64,000 nucleotides of DNA from CAIWKO01 sp964469155 (GCA_964469155.1 CAYXXU010000006.1:1-64000), one strand, 5' to 3'; positions 1-9,326 are shown, numbered from the stretch's first letter. Notes: a model not told the origin generated them from the sequence alone. Program-made: numbers and translations.

Positions 1-1
1 A

Positions 2-109
2 GAGATATCGCTGGTAATGATGTCGGCTAACCCGGGAGGTGATCCCGATGAGACTTCCATGAATACAGATCATTTTAACCTGAATCCGTTTAAGATGTTT
101 AAACTGTGA
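2..109 (+). CDS. C-terminal end of an unrecognised protein (partial)
   Basis: The frame starting at base 2 is open to a TGA at 107-109 and reads as 35 residues ending NPFKMFKL. Codon use (ctg, ccg, ggt) fits the neighbouring genes, and a very strong rho-independent terminator begins 20 bp after the stop, which supports this being the true 3' end of a plus-strand gene. The visible part contains no domain I recognise; it is polar, with a SANPGGDPDE stretch. The 5' part lies outside the window, so no function can be given. Confidence 0.6.
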   Translation, partial: EISLVMMSANPGGDPDETSMNTDHFNLNPFKMFKL

Positions 110-128
110 AATTCGGCGTAATATTTAG

Positions 129-169
129 AACCAAAAGGCTTTCATTGATGAAATGAAAGCCTTTTGGTT
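129..169 (+). terminator. Rho-independent terminator
   Basis: A perfect 17-bp stem (129-145 pairs with 153-169) with a 7-nt loop is followed by a T-rich run. It sits directly behind the partial gene ending at 109 and should end its transcript. Confidence 0.9.
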
Positions 170-489
170 TTTGAACAATTTATTTTACTGGGGGGGCACA
201 CCTTTTCAAATGGGTGAGAAAGCATATCAACTATGTCCGAAGTCTTCTATACTGTTGTATTTATGCAGTAATTAAGATAATTATTACTGTGCAGACAGGT
301 TAGAATTAAAGGGTTGAAGAAATATTCATTTTGATAATTGTATTATAGAATTTGAAATTTATTTTTCATTTTTTTGTGTTTTGTTGTTCCTTAAGTTGAG
401 TCGGGATTAATTAGTACCATAGTATGAAGCTGTAATTCATTGAATATTAATTTACTTTCCAATTTCTTTGAAAAAAGATAAGAAATTAC
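170..489. other. Intergenic region, nothing recognised
   Basis: About 320 bp of AT-rich sequence between the terminator and the promoter of the cytochrome gene. I see a G run at 189-195 but no open frame, RNA gene or clear repeat. Confidence 0.5.
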
Positions 490-520
490 TTGCTTTTTTT
501 GTTTTTTTTCCTTATCTTTA
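490..520 (+). promoter_or_regulatory. Bacteroidota-type promoter of the multihaem protein
   Basis: TTG at 490-492 and TATCTTTA at 513-520 are separated by 20 bp, close to the phylum consensus TTTG / TAnnTTTG. Transcription from here would begin near 527, so the TTG at 490 cannot be the start codon. This supports a start at 547 or 559. Confidence 0.55.
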
Positions 521-546
521 CGGCTGACAAATTATTCATTCTCAAA

Positions 547-2022
547 ATGTTAAATGCTATGAGAAAGTATATTTTCATTTCAATTACCGCTGTCATGACA
601 ATGGTAATTTTTTCATCCATGTTCTCTTCAACCGGTCTAAAAACCGCAACACAAACCCCAAAAGAACCCGCTTATATAGTGATCGGATGGAACGATCTGG
701 GAATGCACTGTGCCAACCGTTATTTCGGGAATTTCTGCATTTTACCGCCTTACAACAATCAGTATGCCCAACTGATCAAAACAGGCGATAATGAGCATAT
801 GCCCCAGATTCTGACCAATGGTTATAAAGTGACCTACGAAATTCCAGGAAACACTTATTCTGTTGGGAAAACTGATTTCTGGACCTGGGTAAATTCACTT
901 TTCGGCATGACCCTTACGGATAATATAGGTTTGACCGGGGTGGGACTATCGGGGAGCATGAAAAAAACAGGAAATGCCTTCTATATAGATGGGATTCCGC
1001 TTACACCCTACCCCGATAACGACCTGCTTGCCGAACATACTTATCAGCTCGCCCTGCTAAAGGTCTTTGATAGTACCAACGCCCTCCTTACCTCTACCCT
1101 TTCGGTGATTCCTGTATCAAACGAAATAAGCTGTGTCAGCGGAGGCTGCCATACCAGTGAATCACAGATACTTTCGAGCCACGATATGGTAGCGGGCTAT
1201 AATCCCACAATAACTCCTATGTTATGCTCCAATTGTCATAAGGATAACGCACTGTTAAAACCCGGAACAACCGGCATATCTTCTTTGTCAGAAGTAATAC
1301 ATGGATCACATGCCAACAAAACCAATAATTGCTATAAATGCCATCCGGGACCAAATACTCAATGTTTTCGTGATGTGATGAGCCATATAGGCATTGTTTG
1401 CCAGGATTGTCATGGCACCATGGAACATATTGCCGGTACCATTAACCTCGGCCGCGAAGCCTGGCTGGAAGAACCTGATTGCGGCATTTCAATTTGCCAC
1501 GGACCTGCCTATGCTTCTGATACAAGTCAGTTGTTCAGGAATTCGAAGGGACATGGAGGTCTTTATTGTAGCGCCTGTCATGGTTCCCCTCATGCTATTT
1601 TGCCTACTCTGCAAGCCAATGACAACATTCAGAATACTATGCTGCAGGGATATCCCGGCACTTTAAATAAATGTTCCGTTTGTCATGGAGTAACACCCTT
1701 TGGAGCAGGACCTCACGGAATCAATGCATCGGAAACCGAATATGATGCCTCCTCACACCTGGCAACCCAACTTGACGATATATTTCCCAACCCTGCGGTA
1801 AATTCAGCTACCATCAGCTTTATGTTGGATAAGGAGGCACGCATAATGCTGCAGGTGCTTAACAGCAGCGGAAAAACCGAAAAGCTGCTTATCAACAAAC
1901 CCATGGATCCCGGCAGCTATAAGGTCAGTTTTGATATACAGAATCTGGCTTCCGGTACCTATTTCTGTTTGCTGAAAGCAGGGAACACTTCTTTTACCAA
2001 AAAGGTGCTTGTCATAAAATAA
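547..2022 (+). CDS. Secreted multihaem c-type cytochrome-like protein with T9SS sorting domain
   Basis: 491 residues from ATG 547 (ATG 559 is equally possible). The N-terminus is a signal peptide (MRKYIFISITAVMTMVIFSS). Five CXXCH haem-attachment motifs are visible at about residues 227 (CSNCH), 262 (CYKCH), 285 (CQDCH), 341 (CSACH) and 376 (CSVCH). Two wider CX4CH sites lie at 196 (CVSGGCH) and 312 (CGISICH). The last ~85 residues form a T9SS type A sorting domain (FPNP start, GTYF, terminal KKVLVIK). Covalent haem c at CXXCH and export by T9SS are family knowledge; that the mature protein is an extracellular or surface electron carrier is inference. The upstream extension to 490 is rejected because the promoter overlaps it. 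The gene is monocistronic and convergent with the metal-efflux operon. Confidence 0.85.
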   Translation: MLNAMRKYIFISITAVMTMVIFSSMFSSTGLKTATQTPKEPAYIVIGWNDLGMHCANRYFGNFCILPPYNNQYAQLIKTGDNEHMPQILTNGYKVTYEIPGNTYSVGKTDFWTWVNSLFGMTLTDNIGLTGVGLSGSMKKTGNAFYIDGIPLTPYPDNDLLAEHTYQLALLKVFDSTNALLTSTLSVIPVSNEISCVSGGCHTSESQILSSHDMVAGYNPTITPMLCSNCHKDNALLKPGTTGISSLSEVIHGSHANKTNNCYKCHPGPNTQCFRDVMSHIGIVCQDCHGTMEHIAGTINLGREAWLEEPDCGISICHGPAYASDTSQLFRNSKGHGGLYCSACHGSPHAILPTLQANDNIQNTMLQGYPGTLNKCSVCHGVTPFGAGPHGINASETEYDASSHLATQLDDIFPNPAVNSATISFMLDKEARIMLQVLNSSGKTEKLLINKPMDPGSYKVSFDIQNLASGTYFCLLKAGNTSFTKKVLVIK

Positions 2023-2050
2023 GACAGGAAGAGAAATATTGTATTAAGCA

Positions 2051-3229
2051 TCAGCAGGCCATATCCCCTGCATTCTTCATAGCTGAAAGCAAATTATAAG
2101 CTCCTTTAATAACAATACGACTTTTCTGCAGATCAAAACCATTGGGCAAGATCACTTCGGTGAAACCATCCGCCGAGACCCCTTTACCCACTTCTATCAG
2201 TTTATACAGGGTCACCATCTTGTCGCCCTCTTTTTTTGTTTCGAAGAAGATAAAAATGTAGTTCTTATCCTCAAACGAAAGCACTGCCTCGTTGGGCAGC
2301 ACCATAGCCGAATCATTGGCCTTGCTGATGGTTGCATTAACAAACATACCGGGCAAGAGGTTGTTTTTATCGTTATCGATGGTGGCATATACCTTTATGG
2401 TTTTATCGTTGTTGATCGATTTGCCGACCTGGTAAACTTTAGCATGGAGAACATTATCAGGAATATCGGGCACCGTAAAACTGATCTGCTGACCAATGGA
2501 AACCTTATTGATATCTTTTTCAAAAACCGTCAGTTCCAGCGTCATGTTTTGGGTGTTGATGATCTCTACGATCACATCCGTGGGATTCACGTATTTGCCG
2601 ATGTTCACATTAACCGTCTTCACATAGCCGCTGATGGGCGAAACTATGGAAATACTGCCCGATATCTTCTCATATTGCAGGTTTCCGGCATTGATACCGA
2701 TCAGTTTCAGTTTCTGCTCCAAAGCAAATACTTTCGATTGCAAGCCTTTGTATTCCGACATGGCCAGCTGATAGGTCTTGGCTGAATTCACATTTTCTTT
2801 GAACAGTTCCTTCTGTCGGTTGTATTCCGTTTCGGCATACTCCAGTTTGCTTTTGCTTTCCAGGTAGTTTTGCTGCAGTTCGATAAATTCAGGATTTTCC
2901 AGCACAGCAATCAGTTGTCCTTTGGCAATGGGGCTGCCCTGTACCAGTCCGAAACTCTTGATGTAGCCACCCATAATGGCTGAAACCGACACCAGGTTTT
3001 GAGGGGTAACATTCACCAGCCCGTTTACCTTCAGTTCCGTATTCAGCATTCTGCGGTCAATGCTGCCAAGGGTAATACCTGCCGTTTTGATCTGGACATC
3101 ATTCATTTCAACGGTATTTTCAGGTAACACTTCGTGTTCGCTGCTTTCTTCCGTTGCTTTGTTCTTATTGCCGCAACCCGCTGCGATAAAAACCGGGACA
3201 AAGAGTAGTAAAAACAATTTGGTTTTCAT
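2051..3229 (-). CDS. RND efflux periplasmic adaptor (membrane fusion protein), lipoprotein
   Basis: 392 residues from the ATG at 3229, chosen because MKTKLFLLLFVPVFIAAGC is a lipoprotein signal with Cys19; an earlier in-frame ATG at 3253 would only add MNFLNQNK. After a charged linker come a barrel/lipoyl half (VSAIMGGYIKSF), a helical hairpin (QQNYLESKSKLEYAETEYNRQ), the second lipoyl half (SPISGYVKTVNVNIGKYV) and the beta-barrel and membrane-proximal domains, the order of HlyD/CusB-type adaptors. The gene follows the RND pump on the same strand with a 40-bp gap, so it should link the inner-membrane pump to the outer-membrane channel. Metal specificity (copper/silver or cobalt/zinc/cadmium) cannot be read directly; context favours copper-like metals. 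Confidence 0.88.
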   Translation of the reverse strand: MKTKLFLLLFVPVFIAAGCGNKNKATEESSEHEVLPENTVEMNDVQIKTAGITLGSIDRRMLNTELKVNGLVNVTPQNLVSVSAIMGGYIKSFGLVQGSPIAKGQLIAVLENPEFIELQQNYLESKSKLEYAETEYNRQKELFKENVNSAKTYQLAMSEYKGLQSKVFALEQKLKLIGINAGNLQYEKISGSISIVSPISGYVKTVNVNIGKYVNPTDVIVEIINTQNMTLELTVFEKDINKVSIGQQISFTVPDIPDNVLHAKVYQVGKSINNDKTIKVYATIDNDKNNLLPGMFVNATISKANDSAMVLPNEAVLSFEDKNYIFIFFETKKEGDKMVTLYKLIEVGKGVSADGFTEVILPNGFDLQKSRIVIKGAYNLLSAMKNAGDMAC

Positions 3230-3269
3230 TTTATTTTGATTTAAAAAGTTCATAATGATGTGTTTTAAA

Positions 3270-6200
3270 TTACTTCGTTTTACCTACAATTTTATCGATA
3301 GCGATGATCGACTGATTGTAATCGTTCAAAGTCAGCAAGTAGTTCGATTTGATCTCCAGCGCCTTATCGAGGTTCAGACTGTACTCAAAATAATCAATAT
3401 CGCCGGCCATATAGCTTTTGCCCGATTGTTTTATAATGAGATCGGCCTGTGGCAATGCAGTGTTTTCGTAATAATCGATATTGGTTTTGAATTGAAGGTA
3501 TTGCTGCAAAAGGGTTTGCAATTCGCCGTTCACCACCGAGTGATAATATTCGAGGTTGCTTTGGGCGATCTGCTCATTGATCCTGGAAGCTTTTATCTTT
3601 GCTGCCTGCGAACCAAACAGCAGGGGAATGGAAATACCCGCCTGTACACCCGAAAAACGATACGAATTGTCAAGTTCCTTGTTCGACTGATTAAAATATC
3701 CTATGGAAATGTCGGGCATCAGTTGAAGCCTTTCCACCAGGGTTTCTCTCCGGCTGATCTCTACCTGTTGTTTCATCATGGCCAGGGAAGGATTGGCCGA
3801 AATGGCAGCCGTGTCGGGGATAAAAGTAAAATCGATCTTATACAACAACGTATCGGCAATAGACAGGGGGCTCTTTTCCCCTATCAGTACCTGCAGTTGC
3901 TGTTTGTAGATCACAATATCCGATCTGACGTGGTTGATCAGGGTTTTTATTTCAACGGCATGAGCCTGAACCGCCACCTTTTCGAGTAAAGGACTTTCAC
4001 CTTTTTCCGATTTAAGCTCAGCAGCCCTGAGAAAATTGGTGTTAAGAGAATCGTGATACAAAAGCAAACGCAGATGTGAATGACTATAAGCAAGCTGATA
4101 ATATACCGATTTTACATTGCTGATAATTTCGGCTTTAGAAAGCGAAAGTCCGTATTCGGCATTCTTAACATAGGCGCCGGCCAGTTTCAGCCGACCTATG
4201 TTTTGAAACACCGAAGGGAAGGATTGCGAAATGGTAATGCCATTATCTTTTGCAAACGAATTGGTCTGAGCGTAGGAATATTCCACAGAGGTTTTATCGA
4301 ACTCCCACCCGGCCGTTTTCAACTTCTTTTGATAATCAACCTGCAAAGCTGCCGAACGTATATTGCCGTTGTTTGCCAGCGCCTGATCCTTGGCCTGTTG
4401 TAAGGTGTAGATTTTAGGCATTTGGTTTTGGGCATTAGCCGGAACTGATAAACCGAAGATGGAGAGTAAACCGAGAATAAAAGCCATTATTGTAGCTATG
4501 GGAACCACAGACTTTTCTTTCTTTCTTCTAGCGGAAAACAGTATGTAAAGCACAGGCAAAACAATCAGGGTGAGAAGTGTGGCCGAAATTAATCCGCCAA
4601 TGACCACTGTTGCCAAAGGTTTCTGTACTTCAGCTCCCGCGGAAGAAGAAAGTGCCATAGGCAGAAAACCCAGGGAAGCAACAGCAGCAGTTATTATGAT
4701 AGGCCTCAATCGGGTATGGATACCTTTTTTCACGCGTTCGTAAATATCGGTAATGCCTTCTTCTGTTTCCAGCCGGTTGAACTCAGCTATCAATACTATT
4801 CCGTTAAGTACGGCGACACCAAACAAAGCAATGAAACCCACACCGGCCGAGATACTGAAATTCATATCCCGTAAAAATAAGGCAACCACTCCTCCCATCA
4901 GGGCCAGTGGAACCGCTGAATAAATCAGCAGGGTTTGTTTTAAGGATTTAAAGGTGAAGAAGAGCAAAATAAAGATCAACAGCAAAGCCACAGGAACGGC
5001 AATGGCCAATCTTTCTTTGGCTGCCACCAGGTTTTGAAACTGACCTCCATAGGTAATATAATAGCCGGGAGGTCTTTTGATCTTTTTGTCAATCATAGGG
5101 CTTATCTGCTCAATAATAGATTGCACATCGCGGTTACGCACATTAAAACTTACTGAAATACGGCGTTTGGTACTTTCGCGCGACACCTGAGCCGTACCGG
5201 TTTTAATATCCACCGAAGCAAGCTGATCTAAGGTGATATGATTGCCATTGGGCAAAGGCACCGAGAGGCTTTTTATGAAATTGATATCATTACGGTAATC
5301 TTTATCAAAACGAACCACGAGGTCGAAGCGTCTTTCTTCATCGTACACCACTCCTGCCACACTGCCGGCAAAAGCCGTTTTCAAAAGATTATTGATATCG
5401 TTAATATTCACACCATATTGTGCAATTTTCTTCCTGTCGTAGATCACCTGAACCTGACCTGACCCTGTGACTTTTTCAACATTGATTTCTTCCACTCCTT
5501 CTATTGGACTGACCAGTTTCTCAATTTGATTTCCTATTGAAGCCAGAGTATCAAGGTTATCGCCGAATATCTTTATGGCTACATCCTGCTTTGAACCCGT
5601 CATCAGTTCGTTAAATCGCATTTGGATGGGTTGTTGCAGGGTGAAAACCACTCCTTTGAGATCGGATAGAGCCAACTGCATTTTTTCCATCATTTCTTCA
5701 CGGGTCTTCGCACTGGTCCATTCCTTTTTGTCTTTCATCACAATGATGTAATCGCCCGTTTCCATGGGAGTGGGATCGGTGGGAATTTCTCCCGTTCCTA
5801 TCTTGCAAACCACATGTTTCACTTCAGGAAATTCTGACATCAGTATTTTATTGGCCTTCTCAACAGCTTCCATGGTATTGGTCAAAGAGCCTCCCTGCAG
5901 GGTCATAACACCCGCAGCCAGATCGCCTTCCTCCAATTGAGGAATAAACTCACCGCCAAGCGAATTGAATAAAAACAAACTGCCAACGAACACCACCACC
6001 GATATTATTACCACAGAAATTTTGTGTTTCAAAGAGAAATTCAAAAGCGGGTTGAGCGCTTTTTGCATACGGTTGAGCAATTTATCGGAGATATTCTTTT
6101 TATGAACGGTTTTGCGGCTCAGAAACAAAGCCGAAGCAACGGGAACATAAGTAAGCGATAGTATCATGGCTCCTAAAATGGCAAAGGTTACGGTTTCAGC

Positions 6201-7643
6201 CATAGGGCGGAACATTTTACCTTCAATACCCACCAAAGCCAATATGGGCAAATAAACTATCAAAATTATGATCTGGCCAAAAGTAGCAGAATTCATCATT
6301 CTTTTTGTGGAACTAAGCACTTCATGATCCATCTGCTTTGCCGATAGCCTGGCAATGCCCATATGATGCGTCTTGCTTTGTGTGATGCGGTGCACCACAC
6401 TTTCCACGATGATCACGGCACCATCAACAATGAGTCCGAAATCTATTGCTCCCAAACTCATCAGGTTACCGGATACTCCAAAAAGATTCATGAGCGAGAT
6501 AGCAAAGAGCATGGACAAAGGAATTACCGAGGCAATTATCAAACCTGCCCGGAAATTGCCCAGGAACATAACCAAAACAAATATTACGATGAGGCCACCG
6601 AGTATAAGGTTCTCTGAAACAGTTCCCACAGCGCGGTCAACCAGATCGGTCCTGTCATAAAAAGGCGCGATCTCAACTCCTTCGGGTAAAGACTTCTCTA
6701 TGATCTTTATCTTTTCTTTAACCCCGTCAATCACCTCCGAAGCATTTTTCCCTTTGAGCATCATTACCACTCCCCCAACTCCTTCACCGGTGGTATCGAC
6801 CATGAAAGCGCCATAACGGGGAGCGCTTCCAAACTGCACATTTGCAACATCTCTGATCAATACCGGCAAACCCTCCGCAGTTGTTTTAACCACGATATTA
6901 TTGATATCCTCTATAGAGGTAATCAATCCTATGCCCCTGATAAAGTAGGCCTGTGGCTTTTTGTCAATATAGGCACTGCCGGTGTTTTGATTGTTGTTTT
7001 GTAAAGCTGTGAATATTTCTGTAAGCGTAATATTCATTGCTCTTAACCTTTCGGGATTCACCGAAACTTCATACTGTTTCAGAAATCCGCCATAGCTATT
7101 TACATCAGCTACACCCGGAGTGCCCAGCATTTCTCGCCTCACTATCCAATCCTGAATGGTACGGAGATCCATCACATTATATTTGTTCTCATAGCCGGGT
7201 TTGACATTGAGAGTGTATTGGTATATCTCGCTTAATCCAGTGGAGATTGGAGCCAATTCGGGTGTGGTAACCCCTTCCGGGATCAATTCTACCGCTTCTT
7301 TCAGTTTTTCCGAGATCTGCTGTCTGGCCCAGTACATATCCACATGGTCTTTAAAAACCACAGTAACAACTGACAAACCAAGCCTCGATATAGACCGGAG
7401 TTCAACCTGGTCAGGGATATTCGCCACTGAAATTTCAATGGGGGCAGTTATGTATTGTTCAACTTCGTTGGCCGCCAGGGTAGGTGCTACAGAAATGATC
7501 TGCACCTGGTTATTGGTAATATCCGGCACGGCATCGATGGGCAATTGTTTCAGGGAGAAGGCTCCCCATACAATCAATGCCAGGACAAAAATGCCGATGA
7601 TAATTTTATTGTTGATCGAAAAGTTTATAATTTTTTCTATCAT
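3270..7643 (-). CDS. CusA/CzcA-family heavy-metal RND pump fused to a TolC-like outer-membrane factor
   Basis: 1457 residues. Residues 1 to ~1045 form a complete HME-type RND proton antiporter: opening TM, LPIDAVPDITNNQVQ, the TM4 proton-relay motif SLGAIDFGLIVDGAVIIVES, and the second half with a GVAVLNGIVLIAEFNR segment. A hydrophobic stretch (MAFILGLLSIFGLSVPANAQ, ending near residue 1072) then leads into ~385 residues of outer-membrane efflux protein (TLQQAKDQALANNGNIRSAALQ, coiled-coil repeats). A pump of ~1035 aa and a channel of ~400 aa are usually separate genes; fusions are known in Bacteroidota. The junction resembles a signal peptide with an AxA site, so the channel might be cleaved free in the periplasm (inference). 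It forms an operon with the adaptor downstream and probably the Cys-rich gene upstream. Confidence 0.93.
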   Translation of the reverse strand: MIEKIINFSINNKIIIGIFVLALIVWGAFSLKQLPIDAVPDITNNQVQIISVAPTLAANEVEQYITAPIEISVANIPDQVELRSISRLGLSVVTVVFKDHVDMYWARQQISEKLKEAVELIPEGVTTPELAPISTGLSEIYQYTLNVKPGYENKYNVMDLRTIQDWIVRREMLGTPGVADVNSYGGFLKQYEVSVNPERLRAMNITLTEIFTALQNNNQNTGSAYIDKKPQAYFIRGIGLITSIEDINNIVVKTTAEGLPVLIRDVANVQFGSAPRYGAFMVDTTGEGVGGVVMMLKGKNASEVIDGVKEKIKIIEKSLPEGVEIAPFYDRTDLVDRAVGTVSENLILGGLIVIFVLVMFLGNFRAGLIIASVIPLSMLFAISLMNLFGVSGNLMSLGAIDFGLIVDGAVIIVESVVHRITQSKTHHMGIARLSAKQMDHEVLSSTKRMMNSATFGQIIILIVYLPILALVGIEGKMFRPMAETVTFAILGAMILSLTYVPVASALFLSRKTVHKKNISDKLLNRMQKALNPLLNFSLKHKISVVIISVVVFVGSLFLFNSLGGEFIPQLEEGDLAAGVMTLQGGSLTNTMEAVEKANKILMSEFPEVKHVVCKIGTGEIPTDPTPMETGDYIIVMKDKKEWTSAKTREEMMEKMQLALSDLKGVVFTLQQPIQMRFNELMTGSKQDVAIKIFGDNLDTLASIGNQIEKLVSPIEGVEEINVEKVTGSGQVQVIYDRKKIAQYGVNINDINNLLKTAFAGSVAGVVYDEERRFDLVVRFDKDYRNDINFIKSLSVPLPNGNHITLDQLASVDIKTGTAQVSRESTKRRISVSFNVRNRDVQSIIEQISPMIDKKIKRPPGYYITYGGQFQNLVAAKERLAIAVPVALLLIFILLFFTFKSLKQTLLIYSAVPLALMGGVVALFLRDMNFSISAGVGFIALFGVAVLNGIVLIAEFNRLETEEGITDIYERVKKGIHTRLRPIIITAAVASLGFLPMALSSSAGAEVQKPLATVVIGGLISATLLTLIVLPVLYILFSARRKKEKSVVPIATIMAFILGLLSIFGLSVPANAQNQMPKIYTLQQAKDQALANNGNIRSAALQVDYQKKLKTAGWEFDKTSVEYSYAQTNSFAKDNGITISQSFPSVFQNIGRLKLAGAYVKNAEYGLSLSKAEIISNVKSVYYQLAYSHSHLRLLLYHDSLNTNFLRAAELKSEKGESPLLEKVAVQAHAVEIKTLINHVRSDIVIYKQQLQVLIGEKSPLSIADTLLYKIDFTFIPDTAAISANPSLAMMKQQVEISRRETLVERLQLMPDISIGYFNQSNKELDNSYRFSGVQAGISIPLLFGSQAAKIKASRINEQIAQSNLEYYHSVVNGELQTLLQQYLQFKTNIDYYENTALPQADLIIKQSGKSYMAGDIDYFEYSLNLDKALEIKSNYLLTLNDYNQSIIAIDKIVGKTK

Positions 7644-7766
7644 AACCTGAAAATTAATAATTTAATAAGGAAAATAGTAAAGGGGATCAGGTTGCTGAGA
7701 ATGGAATATTAATATCCGGATTACGCTAAGTAATCTACGAACAAAGCAATGACACAACCTGGAAGC

Positions 7767-8090
7767 TTATGATTGAATTTTAGGCGGTTGCCAGATCATT
7801 ACTGCAACTTCAGGCATTTTAGATTCAATGTAGGCAGTGAAACGAACATAAGGAATGGTTATGATGGACTGCAAATATAGTGGCAATGATACCACTGTGT
7901 TTACCTGGCAGCAATTACAGAAACAAAAGGGGGAACATTTATGGCAGCAATCAGAATCATGATGCCCATCACACGTTCTTTCAGCATGAACAGAAGTTAT
8001 CGAAAATTCGGAATGCTCTCCGTTATCCTGGCAAGGAAAGGCACAAAGACTAATAATGTAAAGGGCAAGAATGCAACTGAACCATTTCAT
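7767..8090 (-). CDS. Small Cys-rich secreted protein, DUF6660-like
   Basis: 107 residues with a signal peptide (MKWFSCILALYIISLCAFPCQ) and a Cys/His cluster (TCDGHHDSDCCHKCSPFCFCNCCQ) in the middle. The C-terminus VMIWQPPKIQS resembles the IWQPPK ending I recall from small Bacteroidota proteins encoded just upstream of CusA-type pumps (DUF6660). The Cys/His cluster suggests metal binding in the periplasm; this is inference. The gene lies 123 bp upstream of the pump gene on the same strand and is likely the first gene of the efflux operon. No enzymatic motif is present. Confidence 0.75.
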   Translation of the reverse strand: MKWFSCILALYIISLCAFPCQDNGEHSEFSITSVHAERTCDGHHDSDCCHKCSPFCFCNCCQVNTVVSLPLYLQSIITIPYVRFTAYIESKMPEVAVMIWQPPKIQS

Positions 8091-8235
8091 TGCTACAAAA
8101 TTAAATAAAAATCTGAATTGAGTACCATGTAATTTGAAATTACAGGAAAACGAAAGTAAAAAAGATCAATAAAAAAGGTAAAAAACTTTTTCAGATGTAC
8201 CTAGTGCTTATGGAATAGTGATTCCTCCTACCAGG

Positions 8236-8550
8236 GAAGCGAACATGCCTTTAAGGGAAGTCACCACTCCTTTAATAGTAGTCGCCACTCCTTTAGGGGA
8301 AGTCGCCACTCCTGTATGAGTAGTCACCACTCCTTTAAGAGTAGTCACCACTCCTTTAAAGGAAGTCACCATTCCTTTAGGGGAAGTCACCACACCTTTA
8401 AGGGAAGTCACCACTCCTTTAAGGGAAGTCACCACTCCTTTAAGAGTAGTCACCACTCCTTTAAGAGTAGTCACTAATCCTTTAAGGGAAGTCACCATTC
8501 CTTTAAGGGAAGTCACCACTCCTTTATGGGAAGTCACCATCCCGATCAGA
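8236..8550. repeat. Tandem array A: 15 units of exactly 21 bp
   Basis: Fifteen consecutive 21-bp units with core gtcaccactcctttaag (variants gtcgccactcc, gtcaccattcc). No unit gains or loses a base, and a weaker sixteenth copy may precede at 8215. The array fills most of the 629-bp gap between the divergent Cys-rich gene (start 8090) and the HMA gene (start 8720). Because 21 is a multiple of 3, a minus-strand frame of 160 codons stays open across it and reads as a heptad VTSLKGV repeat; I treat that as a shadow. The rest of the gap (8091-8235, 8551-8719) shows nothing else recognisable. Confidence 0.9.
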
Positions 8551-8719
8551 ACAACAAGTAAATGTTCATTGATTGCTATAAGAAACAGTAAAACTGCAAT
8601 ACACTCCTTCCTATCCTTTTTTGCAGTTATTTTGCATAGTGAATGATAAATGTCAGAAAATGATTGACCTTGTGGCAGAGTTTTTGACATGACTTACGTG
8701 CTAAAATCAAATGAATTAA

Positions 8720-8929
8720 ATGAACACTTATATTTTTAAAACCAGTATCAATTGCAACAGTTGTCTTTCCCGTGTGAAACCTATTCTTGATCAGGAAAAA
8801 AGAATTACTTCATGGGAAGTTGATCTGGATAATCCTGACAAGATTTTGAAAGTGGTTGCAGAAGATATTAAATCTTCTGAAATTATTGACATTGTTGACA
8901 ACACAGGATTCGAAATTGAATTAATTTAA
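8720..8929 (+). CDS. Cytosolic HMA-domain metal-binding protein (CopZ-like)
   Basis: 69 residues, a single heavy-metal-associated domain: TSINCNSCLSRVKPIL carries the CxxC metal site, followed by the expected beta-alpha-beta pattern (WEVDLDNPDKILKVVAED, EIIDIVDNTGFEIEL). There is no signal peptide, so it should act in the cytosol as a soft-metal (copper-like) chaperone. It lies 25 bp upstream of a second, exported HMA protein on the same strand, and the two are likely cotranscribed. The promoter is not obvious. Confidence 0.85.
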   Translation: MNTYIFKTSINCNSCLSRVKPILDQEKRITSWEVDLDNPDKILKVVAEDIKSSEIIDIVDNTGFEIELI

Positions 8930-8954
8930 TAATCAAAAAATAAAAACTAAAATT

Positions 8955-9326
8955 ATGAAAACAAAAAATCTATTGACCTTTTCTCTGATGATGACCATAT
9001 TAATGATGGTCTCAGCCTGCGGTTTTTCACAAAAGAACACCAAAGAAATAAAGATACAAACCTCAGCCCAGTGCGGGATGTGTAAAGACAGGATAGAAGG
9101 AGCTTTTGCCTATGAAGCCGGTGTAAAAAAATCGACACTTGATCTGCAAACCAAAGTTCTAACTGTGGTATATAACCCGTCGAAAACCGACGAAAATAAG
9201 ATTCGTACAATCATTAACAATCTGGGTTATGATGCTGATGATACGAAAGCAAATATGGCTGCTTATGAAAAACTTCCGGCTTGCTGCAAGAAGCAAGAAG
9301 GTGATCACAGTAATTGCAAGCATTAA
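8955..9326 (+). CDS. Exported HMA-domain metal-binding protein with Cys/His tail
   Basis: 123 residues. The signal sequence (MKTKNLLTFSLMMTILMMVSACG) has a possible lipobox (VSAC, Cys22), so the protein may be a lipoprotein. The HMA domain follows with metal site QCGMCKDRIEG and the usual YNPSKTDENKIRTIINNLGYDAD helix/strand pair. The C-terminus adds ACCKKQEGDHSNCKH, a second potential metal-binding cluster. It probably handles copper-like cations on the periplasmic side and pairs with the cytosolic HMA protein directly upstream. Periplasmic HMA proteins of this layout are common in Bacteroidota metal islands. Confidence 0.85.
   Translation: MKTKNLLTFSLMMTILMMVSACGFSQKNTKEIKIQTSAQCGMCKDRIEGAFAYEAGVKKSTLDLQTKVLTVVYNPSKTDENKIRTIINNLGYDADDTKANMAAYEKLPACCKKQEGDHSNCKH

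Noticed and set aside
490..546. TTG start for the cytochrome gene
   Set aside because: The codon overlaps the -33 promoter element; the signal peptide starts at 547/559.
8236..8550. CRISPR array
   Set aside because: Units are contiguous with no unique spacers, the 21-bp length is too short for repeat plus spacer, and no cas gene is present. The same holds for the arrays at 18861, 27219, 27328, 46781, 59357 and 61761.
8208..8690. 160-codon minus-strand gene with VTSLKGV heptads
   Set aside because: The frame is open because the 21-bp unit is a multiple of three; other frames in such arrays are open as well, and the equivalent array at 46781 has stops in all frames. A translated product is not excluded, but unsupported.
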